Assembly: GCA_958295665.1 (NCBI GenBank)
Contig: OY282558.1
Location: 61,492,789 to 61,556,788 of the forward strand
Length of the DNA stretch: 64,000 nucleotides
Origin: Tipula vernalis
Taxonomy: Eukaryota; Arthropoda; Insecta; Diptera; Tipulidae
Direction: 5' to 3'
Shown here: one piece after another, positions 25,266-36,039 of the stretch
How positions within the stretch are numbered: the stretch's first letter is position 1
Layout of the letters: the number at the start of each line of letters is the position of its first letter
The notes under the pieces: model-generated
Told to the model about the DNA's origin: nothing
Databases searched by the model: none
The model's input: only the letters and a program-made list of their open reading frames with translations
Program-made: the position numbers and the translations under genes

Positions 25266-25317
25266 GTATTAGAGGTGTGATGTCAGCTGTAGGTATACCG
25301 TGTACCATCATCGTGAG
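25266..25317 (+). CDS. candidate 52-nt host exon
   Basis: A long pyrimidine tract ending CTATATATAG (25256-25265) precedes 52 nt and a donor GTAATG at 25318. Joined in phase 1 after the 24864-24903 candidate, it stays open, reading IRGVMSAVGIPCTIIVR. A rival acceptor at TTCATCAG (25121-25128) opens another frame (ALVDLNKTRHMLEYTLCVNK) but has no good donor. The product is unknown. Confidence 0.22.
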
Positions 25318-25599
25318 GTAATGGAAAATTTTATATTTAGCTCTAATAAAAGATTGATATAAATTAACAACTAAAAGAATAAATCAAATTATGTAATATA
25401 CGATTTGTATTGCACAACAGTAGATTTTTTTAACCTAAAACGTGTTCTATTATTTTCCAAATACAATATAAAGCTTTCTTGAACTTTTAACATTTCTTGA
25501 AAATTGTGTGAATAGCTTTAGTAGATTTTTGCCTCTTCATGTGTACTTTGATATAAGTGCAGATCTTTGTAGGCTTCTAAGTTAATTGTTCAAAATAAT

Positions 25600-26232
25600 T
25601 GATCAGATTTGTTATGGATTCTGAAACTGAATTTCATTCGGTAAGTAGTTCGATATGCCTCGTCAAATCCACCAGACACCAGATACAACAACGTGTTTTC
25701 ATTGTTGAACAATATCTCAAAAATAATGAACAGCAAACTTAAGCAGTGACTGGTGCTGGATATTGCGACATGATAACACAGTTCTTTCCGCCGAAATTGG
25801 ATGATATTGATGTGGCCAATATGTGGTTTCAACAAGACGATGCCATATTCCATACAGCCCGTGAAACAATTCAATTACTGCATGAGACATTTCCTGGTCT
25901 CGTATACTCTCTCGTTTCGGTGATCAGAATTGGATCCCTAGATCGTGTGATTTAACACCATTAGATTTAGCCCACAACCACGCGTGCATTACAGGAGGAA
26001 GTTAACGCTGTATCAACGAAATTCAGCCACAAGTATGCAGAATGGTTATAGAAAATTTCGACAAAAGAGTGCGTATGTGCCAGAAAAGCCGTGGAGGCCA
26101 TTTGCCCGTTGTGTAATTCCATAAATACTCCTATCCTATGTACTTTATGATTCAATAAAAAAATAACAATCTAAAGACTAAAAACTGTGTTTTATATTTA
26201 ATTCAAATCTTGCGTTAATTTTGGGACACCCT
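25600..26232 (+). mobile_element. deleted IS630/Tc1-mariner-type transposon with arthropod HTH
   Basis: A transposase relic with its 3' terminal repeat. 25660-25740 holds the N-terminal QRVFIVEQYLKNNEQQT. An abrupt jump then leads to 25746-25900 with TGAGYCDMITQFFPPKLDDI, WFQQDDAIFHTAR and LLHETFPG, the catalytic region around the second Asp; the usual Q-Q-D-G-A is Q-Q-D-D-A. Shifts at about 25905 and 26010 lead to RFGDQNW, RSCDLTPLD (third acidic site region) and IENFDKRVRMC, close to the usual end. The right terminal repeat, read inward, begins GGGTGTCCCAAAATTAACGC (complement of 26231-26212). No left terminal repeat was found, so the copy is truncated and internally deleted. Confidence 0.65.
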
Positions 26233-26277
26233 TTATTAACTATAGATACAAATCGAATTTCGAAACAATTATTATTA

Positions 26278-27574
26278 CGAGGGCGAATCAAAATGTCTTG
26301 TAATATCATATGAAAAAAAAGAGTGAGTGAGACAGCAATATTTTTATTTTTCGACGTAATCTCCTTTAAGGTTTATACATTTGTTACATCGATCAATTAA
26401 CTTGTCTAAGCCCTCTAAAAAAAAATTTTCTTTTGCTCCATAAAATATTCATTTACAACAGACTGTACTTCAGAATCACTGGAAAATTTACGGCCCCTTA
26501 ATTTTTTTTTTCAAATTGGGAAACAGAAAGTAGTCACTGGGTGCCAAGTCTGGACTGTATGGTGGATGCGGAATTTCTACGAAGCCGCAGTCCTTTAATG
26601 CAGCTTGAGCAACTTTAGCCTTGTGCACTGGTGCATTGTCGTGAAGAAGTAAGGTTTTTTTTCTAACTTTCTTTGGCGGTTTTTCCCGGATCGCTTTTTT
26701 CAATTTTCGCAAAACCTTTGCGTAATAGATGCCTGTGATTGTGGTTTTCGGTGGCATATAATCAATCATCAATATCTCTTCAGCATCCCAAAAAATTGTT
26801 GCCAAAACCTTACCAGCAGACGGTTGAGTTTTGAATTTCTTTGGTGGTGGTTCACCACGTTTAGTCCATTGCATCGATTCTTGTTTGGATTCCGGATCCC
26901 AATGATGAATCCATGTTTCATCGCCTGTTATTATGTTATCCAAGAAGTTTTCTGAATCTTCTTCATACATTTCTAAAATCGCCTTTGAAGTTTGAACACG
27001 AATTTTCTTTTGTTGTGCAGTCAACAAACGGGGAACCCATCGCGCACTTACTTTTGACATGTGAAGGTGGTCATGTAATATGGTGTAAGTGGTACCATAT
27101 GAAAGGGAAAGTCTCCCCGCTAACCGCAAAGCAGAAATACGGCGGTCCTCTAATACAATTGATTCTGCCAAAAGTATGTTTTCATGGCTAATAGCATCTG
27201 CGGGACGACCCGGGCGGTTGTCGTCTTCTAATGACTCCCGACCACTTTTGAACAATTTTACCCACTTTGTTACTGTGGAATATGATGGTGCAAATTCGCC
27301 GTAAACTTTTGATATGTAATGGAATATATAAATTGCATTGCGTCCATCTTTACAGAAAAATTTAATAACGGCACGATATTCAATTTCATTAATTTTGAAT
27401 TTTTTTCAAAACACGGGCTACTAAATTGAAGAAAACAAACGAACTGTAAAATTTTCATCGAATTTTGTTTCTATAAGTTTCACCGCGACAAAATTTTTTT
27501 TAAAAAAATATATAGTTGTCTCACTCACTCTTTTTTTTTTATATGATATTGCAAGAAATTTTGATTCACCCTCA
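26278..27574 (-). mobile_element. mariner transposon, 1297 bp, near full length
   Basis: Terminal inverted repeats of about 55 bp: the left begins CGAGGGCGAATCAAAATG (26278) and the right, read inward, TGAGGGTGAATCAAAATT (27574), both running on to AAAAGAGTGAGTGAGACA. TA dinucleotides flank both ends (26276-26277 and 27575-27576), matching the mariner target. The length is normal for the family and one transposase gene fills the - strand. Left and right repeats differ at few positions, so the copy is not very old. Confidence 0.9.
26340..27400 (-). pseudogene. mariner DD34D transposase with end frameshifts
   Basis: Cut-and-paste transposase. The N-terminal paired-type HTH region (about 27385-27260) reads EYRAVIKFFCKDGRNA then YSTVTKWVKLF, joined in frame to the 255-codon open segment 27255-26488. 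That carries GRPADA, SARWVPRLLT, and the acidic triad: ITGDETWIHHW, LLLHDNAPVHKA and PPYSPDLAPSDYFLFPNLKK, with 34 residues between the last two Asp, i.e. DD34D. Damage is confined to the ends. A TGA lies just before the N-terminal segment, which has no ATG in frame. A T-run at about 26505 shifts the frame, and the expected tail (GRKFSSDSEVQSVVNEYF, ending near GDYVEK) continues in another frame. The catalytic core is intact but the gene is not. Confidence 0.85.
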
Positions 27575-27599
27575 TATTATTAAGCTTATATACTCGTAT

Positions 27600-30500
27600 A
27601 TGTATATCTTTACAAATATTTTGATATTATAATTATGTTATATAAAAATGTCTTAAGTTATCCATCCACAATATCGCATCGTCAGTCATCTGATGAATTT
27701 CCTCCAATCCGTCTTTAAATCTTCTAAAAAGGCATTCTTGATAAATGTGAACAATATTTTGTATAGGATGTCCACAAACACAGGCAGCTGAAATTTCATG
27801 ATCGTAACGATTTAATTCAAAATTTATCACCCCGTGATTTGTTCTAAATCTATTGACTAAGGTCCAACGATATCTTAAATTTGTAAATCCAGGGACAACT
27901 AATGTTGGATCTTCAATTAGATGCTTGTTGACAAATTCTGATTCATTGAAAAGTGCCTTCCAATGTTTATTGATGTCATAGTTGGTTAAGTCTCCCAACT
28001 CAGCAATTTTTGTCCAAATAGGTTTTCTAGAATTCAAACGGTTTTCTATTCTTCCATCGATGTCGAAATGAATAGGAAGGTTTAAATTTCTTGTAATTTT
28101 TAAATGTTCTTGGTATAATGCTAACTGTCTTCTAAGGTGAGGTGGTTCAATATTGAACAATATCGGCAGGCATGGTAATGGTGTTGTTTTAATTGTACCC
28201 GAAATAATTCGCATGCAACTATTGAGTTTTGTATCTACATGATTTGTATGGGCACTATGTTCCCAGACAGGTGAACATATTCAGCCGTTGAATACACCAG
28301 TGAAATTGCTGATATATGTACGTAACGTTTTAGCATTCACACCCCATCGAGTTCCAGATAGTTTTTGGATAATGTTCACTCTTGATTTAATCTTTTGTCC
28401 AAGTTTTAAACAATGAATTCTAAAAGTTAAAGCTCGATCCAAAGTAACTCCCAAATACATCGGATTCTGATTAAATTTGATTAAAATTCCATCCGTGTAA
28501 ACATTTAAACGAGTATTCGAATAAACTTCGGTTTTGCTAATATTCGCCTTCAGTCGCAAATTCTTGTAATAATCATTTAGTAAATTCAAATCCAATGTCA
28601 AAGTACGCTCTGCATCAACCACCGCTCTGTCATTGTATTGAAATTGGTAAGCTATTGCCAAATCATCAGCGTATAGAAACTTTCTAGATTTTGTTTCTGG
28701 CAAATCAGATGTTCATATATACATTGAACAAAACAGGAGCAAGAACTGAACCTTGAGGCAATCCATTATTCACACATCGAATTCTACTTTTCTGATTTAC
28801 CAAATGTACAACAAATTTTCGATTCGATAACAAAGCAGAGATCGTGTTTAAAGTTTTAAAACATTTTAAAATCTTACTTAATTTCAACATCAATCCTTTC
28901 TTCCAAATCGTATCATATGCTGCACTTAGATCCACGAGGGCAACAGCTGTTTGTAATTTGTCTTGGAATCCTGCTTCAATATGTGTTACCAAAGACAAAA
29001 CTTGAACACAACAATTTCTTCCTGGACAAAAACCGGCTTGATAATTTGGAATATTTTCATCAAGTGTTGGAAAAATTCTGTAATAAATAATTTTTTAGAA
29101 AATTTTATAACCAATGCACAACAAAGATATCGGCCTATAATTTTCAGGTAGATGTTTGTCCTTTCCAGGTTTTAAAATGGCACGAACTTTTTATAAATTC
29201 CAAATCGGAGGAATTTTGCCACGATTATAACAATCAGAATAAAATTTCGCCAACCAATTACGGGAGTTTTTTGATAAATTAATAAAAAATTCGGGAAACA
29301 CTTGGTTTTAGATGTTTTAGTACACTATTAATTTCATCAAAAGATACTGACGAAGCCAATGGAGTAATTAATTTATTTGATCTTCTCCATTTATTTTTAA
29401 CGTTTCGAATTTTATTTTTGGGTATACGACATTTTGAATTTTTGACTAATATTGACGCAACATCCTTCGGATGTACTGTTGTAATGTTAACACCATTCTT
29501 ATTACTAGAATCACCACTTTTCTTTAGTAAATTCCATGCTTTTCTGCTTGAACGTGAAAAATCCATTGTATCAACTAAATTTATCCATTTCGCAGTACGT
29601 TCCTGATTTAATTCATTAATTAATTCATCTGCAATTTTTTTAGATTCGTTCTCTTGATACAACAACCATAATCGTTCACATTCATAGGACCAATTTGGAA
29701 TGTATGTTCTTCGAAACCCTCTTGGAATAAATCGTTTAGCTGTAGATATTAGGAGTCCCACAAATCTATTATAATTTTCAACAACCGGAGAAATCCATCT
29801 GATGGCAAATTCTGTCCAATTACCTTTTTTAAAGTTCCATCTCGGTTTCGGCAATGATTTTATTATTGGAATTTTTATTCCGACTTCTAGAAAAACACAT
29901 CGATGTTGACTTCTTGGAAATTTATTACTTACAGTTCTTACAGCAGATAAGACATTGCACGAATCGTCTGTTGAAACAAAACATAGATCCGGGTTATATC
30001 CTCTGTTCCATCTACCAGAATGAAATGTTATAAGTGTAAACGGTTTCTATTTGCCCAATCAAGTATAAATTCTCCATTCAAATCATCATGGTTGTAACCC
30101 CACAGACAATGATGACTAATAAAATTGCGCATATAAACTGCGGGATGATTAACTGGTAATGGTGTTGACCAAGAAGAGCCAGGAGGTTTATAAACATTTA
30201 AAAATTTCACGTCATTTAATTTGATAACCAGAATTTCAATATTATTGATGTTTGATTTTAATAAAACGGAACAATCGTCACATAAATCACTTCTTATAAA
30301 TGTCGCAATTCCATAATGTTCATGATGAATAGAATCAATGCACGAAAATTCATTTATTAATCCGCCATTCAAAAGTTGAAGATCATCTTTCATATAGGTT
30401 TCCTGTAGAAGCAAAACATCACATTTATTGGTGTGAATAAATCTTGACAAATATTCAGCTTTCGCCTTCGTTAATCCTTCAACATTTAATTGACATATTT

Positions 30501-30690
30501 TAAAAACAGCGCCGACAGTACGACATTGTGGTTGATAATCTTATTCTTCAACTTCTTCATTATCAGTATTTGTTTCACCGGGAGGTTCAGAATTGAACAG
30601 GTTCGGTGTATAATTTTCTAATATTTCGTTATCCATAACAGATACCAGTGGATCTTGCAGGTTATTAGAACCACGTAGGCATTTAAAAAA
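27600..30690 (-). mobile_element. Jockey-superfamily LINE, decayed
   Basis: About 3.1 kb on the - strand, with one ORF2-type gene read from 30636 to 27633. The 3' end abuts the mariner at 27574. There is no RNase H domain; the tail instead has a CGHP-type finger. The 5' region (30690-30636) is short, so the element is probably 5' truncated or lacks ORF1. No target duplication was identified. Confidence 0.7.
27633..30636 (-). pseudogene. LINE ORF2: endonuclease and reverse transcriptase, frameshifted
   Basis: ATG at 30636 opens MDNEILENYTPNLFNSE; an early TAA at 30541-30543 interrupts. The endonuclease follows: ICQLNVEGLTKAKAEYLSRF, LLLQETYMKD, FLNVYKPPGSSW; it loses frame near 30028. 29854-29279 is the linker (WNFKKGNWTEFAIRWISP, PNWSYECERLW). 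The polymerase has VALVDLSAAYDTIWKKGL, NGLPQGSVLAPVLFNVY and, after a shift at 28704, KFLYADDLAIAYQ (YADD codons 28662-28673). A TGA at 28281 precedes the C-terminal part (28214-27633), ending in a CVCGHPIQNIVH-x5-C finger. Catalytic motifs survive, but at least three shifts and two stops inactivate it. Confidence 0.8.
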
Positions 30691-31300
30691 AATAATATTT
30701 AATTTAAAAATTTACACAAATCAAAAAAAAATTACGGAAGAAAATAAATAATCAACTATTTAATCAAAGATTCACACCCAATTATTTATTTTTGCTCATT
30801 TTGTAGCTTTTTACTGCAAACAGCGCCCAACTGTTCTAAAAAGGAAAAACTACACTAATAGATCACTTCCTACTGTCACTAAGCGTGTTCCATTGGCGTG
30901 AGCAAACTAATCACAAGTACTTGTATCTATTCGCAACTACTCATGCTCAAATGATGGTATTAGTTGTTAGAAGCAGTGTCACATAAAATTAACACTAGAG
31001 GGATTTTAGTTTAAAAAATTCCAATAGATGGCACTGTACCAATCTTGGTAATGTGAAATGTCATTTTTTAAAAACAAATACTTATATTTTGTTTATCATC
31101 AGCGGTATTTTATTTTTATTTCACCTTTTTCCAAAGTAGGACAGCGAACAGACAAAAATCCAATTACACGCTGCCTCTAAATAATATACAAAAAAACATC
31201 TTAACTAAAAATACAATAGTACTACTAATAACAATAATAATAATAATAAAATTAAGAAATCCAAATTCAAAATATAGATAGCAAGTAATTCAATACTTAA
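30691..31300. other. no gene seen between two LINEs
   Basis: AT-rich spacer with an (AAT)n run at about 31217-31248 and nothing recognisable. Confidence 0.4.
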
Positions 31301-31924
31301 ATAACCACTATGAAATAGTGTTCAACAATAAACAAATAAAATTAAAAACTAAGTAGACAACACAATGTTGAGTAAATATCAGCTTACACATATGATTAGA
31401 ATGGCGGGGTATACAATAGTAAAAAAAAAAAAAATAAAACAAATACGGTGATTCTTGCATATGTAAACACACCCACAAATACATATAGGACATCAACTAC
31501 CAAATTCAATCAATCACTAAACGATTGAATAGAACAAAGCACCATAGATCTAAAACTTTTAAAAGAACATAGGGAAAAAAAACATTATGATTTGACTGCA
31601 ACCTGGATAATGGGTTTGCAAAGCCAAGATTAGTCCTTGAGAAGGAAGGCAGAAACAACGTTGGATTTGGAACTCTGCGAAATGGTGCATAAAAATTAAG
31701 ACAATATAATGAAGATGCCTCACACAGGTTATTAATTAATTTATAAAGAAATATTTCATCAAACAGCAATCTTCTGGAATCAAGCGACTGTAATTCAAAT
31801 ATTTTAAGCCTCACTTTGTAACTAATACGACTACTAAACGGTATACAATTGTGAAAGGATAGGCGTGAAAATTTTTAAATCATCAGCATATAATAAATAC
31901 TGACACGACAAAATATTGGGCAAA

Positions 31925-32440
31925 TCATTTTTGGGGTTAATGGATATATATTATATATGATCCCCGTTTGGTTTAATGAATATTAGTGCTGGTGCGGTTA
32001 CGCTAGGCGGTATACGTGAAAATCCATACGGAAAACGTAACCTCTAAAGCACTTTTTGGGGCACAATTTAACACACTTGCTAATTCACGTACAATTTGTT
32101 TTTTCCAATTAAATACAATTTTTACTTCGCTAAGCGACTTATTAATTATTAATTTTATTAAGTTTAACCAAAATTACTACCGTTGATATTAACAAGATTT
32201 AATTTTATTTTCAACTTCTCGAACAGAGAAAAACTTAAACAGTACTAAAAAAAACAAAATGACTGACGCTACAAAACTCTGTCGCTTGTCGCGACATCTA
32301 CTATTAAAGTGCGTCTCACACTACTCTTTTTTAAAATATATATGTATATACCTTCCAAACTTACTTAATGTCAATTCAACTTTGGAAACAAACTTTATTA
32401 AATTTAAATAAAAATAAAAATAACGGTGACGCCACACATT
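31925..32440. other. ~500-bp unrelated insertion within the LINE polymerase
   Basis: The two flanking polymerase motifs (PQG...LLFIN and YADD) should be about 20-25 codons apart but are separated by about 550 bp. The intervening DNA has no known domain. It contains a GGTTACG/CGTAACC inverted repeat near 31994-32042. Its identity is unknown; it could be a solo LTR or a MITE. Exact borders are uncertain by tens of bases. Confidence 0.45.
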
Positions 32441-33853
32441 AATAAATAATAGAAATAAAAGGGGACCAAGTGTGGAACCCTGAGGCACACCAGATTTAGT
32501 CACAACTTCCGTTGATACAAAACCATTAAATTTTACTTGCTGTACACGTTCAGAGAGGTATGAACACAGCCATTTCAAAATTTGCTCAGAGAGTCCCATT
32601 TTAACACATTTATCTTATAAAATTTATGTGATACCTTATCAAATGCTTTCTCAAAGTCAGTATAAACACAGTCAACTTGCCCAACCATATCGACACTGCT
32701 AACAATACAATTAGAGAAATCAGTTCAGTTTAGGAAAAAAAAAACATGTTGGGACGTATTAATTATATGTTTAACTTCATTGAAGATTATTGCATATATC
32801 AGTTTCTCAAAAATTTTGCTAAAACTATTTAAAATTGAGATTGGCCTATAATTTTTTATATTACTCGCATCAAGTTTTTTGAAAACTGGAACTAAATAAG
32901 CTTTTTTCCACTGATGGGGAAATACACCATTTTTTAACGATAAGTTAAATAACATAGTTAACGGTTTGGTTAGCTGAGATTTGATATGGTAAATAAAATA
33001 ATTAGAGGATCTGAGCCAACACCTTTCTTCGTATTCAATGTTGATAGAACTTTGAATACATCTTGCTCGGATATTAAATCAACAGAATAATTTATATTAT
33101 AATTGTTATAAACAACATCACAAAAATGATCAGTTGAGTCATAAACTGATTCAAAATGATCAGCAAATAAATTACAAATTTGAAGTGGATCAGTAGATTC
33201 AACATCACCAAGTTTCTTACATGATAGGTATAGTGATTTATTTGTAAGAGCCTGAGATTAGATCCAAATTAACTTGAGATCTTTCTTTATGTGACTTTCG
33301 ATATACGTAATTAAAATAACATTTAAGGATTTCCAATTTTACATTCTTACGCAGTTTGGAAAATATCGCATAGTCATTGGGAAACTTAAATTTACGATAC
33401 CGATTCTGATAGTTTTGCTTTAACTTAACTAACTTAATTAATTTATTTGAGTATCACACTGGAAATTTAGCACGTACCTTAAGCTGATTGGTAGGCCTGA
33501 TAAAACTATAAAGAACATCATAGAATTTCTCAACAGCTATATCAACACTATACTATATTTGAAAACTGGTGGTTCCAGTCAACCAGTTCCAAATCACTTC
33601 GAATAGCGTTATAGTTAAGTATTTTATAATTAGGCTTAGGTAACTGTTGGTAGGGCAAACTCTTCTAATAAACACTTTTCATATCTAACAACAGAGGGGG
33701 ATGGTGCTCATCTATTCTTGACAGTGAATGACGACTTTGATAGACATTAACAATCATCAAGAGCAGAGACCATTATAGATTTTTTCAATAGAATGGTAAC
33801 ACCACCACCATCAATCTTATTAGATATATTAAGGTTTCTATCTTTAAGAATTA

Positions 33854-35122
33854 CGAGGGCGGATTGAAAATGAAGCTACCTAGCGCTAGATGGCAGCACA
33901 AACACAAAATTTTTTTGTTTTTTAGAAATGGCGATCTGTCAAACGTCAGCTGTTAAAATTTCACCCAAATTCATCGATTAGTTTATTTGTTGTAGTCGTT
34001 TGAAGTAAGCAACTTTTGTGTTTCTTGAAAAATGAAAAAAAACGAATTTCGTGCAGTGATTAAACACTATTATTTGAAAGGGAAAACGGCGAAAGAGACA
34101 AAAGAAAAGCTCGATAAACATTACGGTGAGTCTGCTCCGTCAGATTACATGGTAAAATATTGGATTGCTGAATTTAAACGCGGCCGAAGAAGCACTGCAA
34201 CAATACCATCAACAGGAAGGCCAAAAGAGGTGGTTACTGAAGAAAATATTAAGAAAATCCTCGATATCGTTATGAATGATCGCCGAGTCAAGTTGCGTGA
34301 GATTGTTGAAATGGTAAACATACCATATGAACGTGTGTTCAACATTTTGCATGAACATTTGCATATGAAAAAGCTATCGGCAAGATGGGTGCCGCGTTTG
34401 CTCAGTGTCGAACAAAAACGAGTTCGACAGACCATTCCACAGCGGTATTTGGACATGATAAAGCGTAATCCTGTTGATTTTTGGCGTCGATTAATTACTG
34501 TTGATGAAACGTGGGTCCACCACTACACACCTGAAACCAAAGCTGGTGGAAGTGCTCCGAAGAAGGCAAAGGCAGTGAAATCGGCTGGCAAGGTTATGGC
34601 CACTATATTTTGGGATGCACACGGAATATTGCTCATCGATTATCTTGAAAAAGGATCCACAATCACATGAAAGTATTTTCGTGCATTATTGGATCAATTG
34701 GTTGATGCAATCAAGGAAAAACGACCACATTTAAAGAAGAAAAAAGTGCTCTTTCTTCAAGACAACGCACCGGTTCACACAGCATTAGATACGATGCTAA
34801 AATTACGTGAAATACACTTCGAATTGGTTGATCATCCACCTTATAGTCCAGATTTAGCTCCTAGTGACTTTTTCCTGTTTCCAAACTTGAAAAAATGGCT
34901 CGCAGGACAAACATTCATCTCAAACGAAGAAGTGATTATCGAAACTAACGCGTATTTTGAGGGGTTCCCGAAATCGTATTATTCAGATGGTATAAAAAAG
35001 TTGGAATATCGTCTTACTAAGTGTGTCGAATTAAATGGAGACTATGTTGAGAAATAAATGGTTTTTGGGAAAAAAAAATTTTGTTTTCCTACTTAGGTAG
35101 CTTCATTTTCAATCCGCCCTCG
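33854..35122 (+). mobile_element. mariner transposon, irritans-like, 1269 bp, nearly intact
   Basis: Perfect-looking terminal repeats: the left begins CGAGGGCGGATTGAAAATGA (33854) and the right, read inward, is the same (35122), running on through AGCTACCTA. TA flanks both ends (33852-33853, 35123-35124). Removing the element leaves a continuous LINE endonuclease reading. The near-identity of both repeats and a single nonsense codon in the gene indicate a young insertion. Confidence 0.95.
34032..35057 (+). pseudogene. mariner DD34D transposase with one in-frame stop
   Basis: Transposase, 341 codons from ATG 34032 to the stop at 35055-35057. The N-terminal HTH region reads MKKNEFRAVIKHYYLKGKTA; GRPKEVVTEENIKKI and SARWVPRLLSVEQKR follow. 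The catalytic triad is TVDETWVHHYTPE, FLQDNAPVHTA and PPYSPDLAPSDFFLFPNLKK with 34 residues between the last two Asp. A TGA at 34668-34670 (codon 213) is the only stop in the frame. Relative to known irritans-group proteins about eight residues seem missing after TPETK (near 34545), an in-frame deletion. The sequence style (VLFLQDNAP, YLEKGSTI, GIKKLEYR) points to the irritans subfamily. A stop-free relative may exist elsewhere in the genome. Confidence 0.9.
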
Positions 35123-35318
35123 TACATAATACCTATCATCAATGAATTCATAATTATTAATGCAATCATTAAACCAGGTTTCAGTTAAACATATTAGATC
35201 GTAGTTATGCTGCAAAGCATTTAGCTTAAAATATAATAATTTAGTTTTCAAACCACGGCAATTTTGGTAGTAGATATCCATAGTACACAATAATGATACT
35301 AAGGTAATTTCATTCATT

Positions 35319-35862
35319 TCATTTTTCTGCTGCAGAGGTAATTTCAAATGTTTTACTGGTTTCATCCTTAGCTAAAATGACACCATCAGTAGCCCAAACA
35401 AATTGAAAGTTAAGCGGCTCAGCAAGCAATACTTTCCTCATTAGTAGCGAGCGCTTATATTTAGGCAGATAATCCGTAATAATTATCTTATAATCTTGCT
35501 CAAAGAGCTTAAACTTTTTAAAGATGTCAAGATTGCTGTTTAAAAATCCTGCTACTCCACTCAACAACAATTGCTTTAATTTTAGATTTCGATTTTTCAC
35601 GATATATAGCACTAATAACATTCCCATCAAGATTGAATTTAATTGCATGGCGGATAACTTGCAGAACATTGAACAGATTTTCATTATTTACCGATGCAAC
35701 ACCGTAAATTAAGGAACTATGGACTAACTAAGGAATTTTGGCCATGTCCGAGTGGCTGGTACGCAATTCAGCAATTTGCTTTTTTATGTCATTCCAGGCA
35801 CTATTTACATTATCATCACCATGCGCACAAGAAGAAGCCTGAATTACATTCATTGACTTTGA
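35319..35862 (-). pseudogene. LINE ORF1 C-terminal part
   Basis: ORF1 proteins of this group bind RNA and act as chaperones. From 35862 the frame reads SSCAHGDDNVNSAWNDIKKQ and IAELRTSHSDMAK, a coiled-coil-like stretch. It breaks at about 35725 and then resumes (35684-35319) with LSGVAGFL, EQDYKIIITDYLPKYKRSLL and FVWATDGVILAKDE. The last block matches the C-terminal domain shared by CR1/L2-like ORF1 proteins (Y-L-P/T-x-x-x-R-x-L-L ... F-V-W-x-x-x-G-x-I). It overlaps the start of ORF2 by about 45 nt in another frame, a common arrangement in these elements. The 5' part is missing. Confidence 0.6.
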
Positions 35863-35900
35863 GTTTTATTTATTTTATTTATTTATTTATTTATTTACTA
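35863..35900 (-). repeat. (AAAT)n 3' tail of the LINE
   Basis: TTTATTTATTTA-type repeats on the + strand mark the 3' end of the - strand element, as expected for target-primed reverse transcription. Confidence 0.75.
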
Positions 35901-36039
35901 ACCAACAGCATGTATATGCAAAAATGGCTTACATAATTAAAAAACATTATAAAAAGTTAAAAAAAATGTATACAATAAAAGAATAAAAGATATAACGACA
36001 TCAATAGATCAAACAATTAACAACAAAACAAAAAGACAT

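Larger units (their letters stand above)
12641..25590. other. 13-kb transposon-poor AT-rich region (probable host intron/intergenic DNA)
   Basis: Apart from the candidate promoters, exons and microsatellite listed separately, I see no coding domain and no transposon here on either strand. Features are poly(A)/poly(T) tracts, TACATACATA-type repeats (about 18146-18162, 20583-20602), AAC triplets near 15399 and scattered GCGCGC steps. Most long open frames are rich in Phe, Ile, Lys and Tyr and are composition artefacts. The contrast with the dense transposon zones on both sides suggests constrained or gene-associated DNA, such as a long intron. Confidence 0.45.
31506..35365 (-). pseudogene. LINE ORF2 (endonuclease, reverse transcriptase), split
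   Basis: The endonuclease begins MDIYYQNCRGLKTKL (35274), then DLICLTETWFND, and runs into the mariner at 35124. It continues beyond it with LKDRNLNIS and GGGVTILLKK (33850-33790), which is the next expected motif. Linker and polymerase pieces follow: HKFYKI and VYTDFEKAFDKVSHK (about 32690-32620), NYRPISILNSFSKIFEKLIY (32860-32790), SGVPQGSTLGPLLFLLFIN (32495-32440). After the unrelated insertion comes YLLYADDLKIF (YADD at 31879-31890), then the tail RLKIFELQSLDSRRLLFDEI and FSRTNLGFANPL. There are many stops. No RNase H is present. Confidence 0.75.
31506..35862 (-). mobile_element. CR1/Jockey-like LINE interrupted by a mariner and another insertion
   Basis: On the - strand, ORF1's C-terminal part (35862-35319) leads into ORF2 (35274 onward). 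ORF2 is cut at 35124/33852 by a 1269-bp mariner, resumes at 33850, and is interrupted again at about 32440-31925 by roughly 500 bp of unrelated sequence. It ends near 31506. Its 5' side is abutted by the (AAAT)n tail of the next LINE at 35863, so that LINE probably inserted into it or next to it. Confidence 0.75.
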
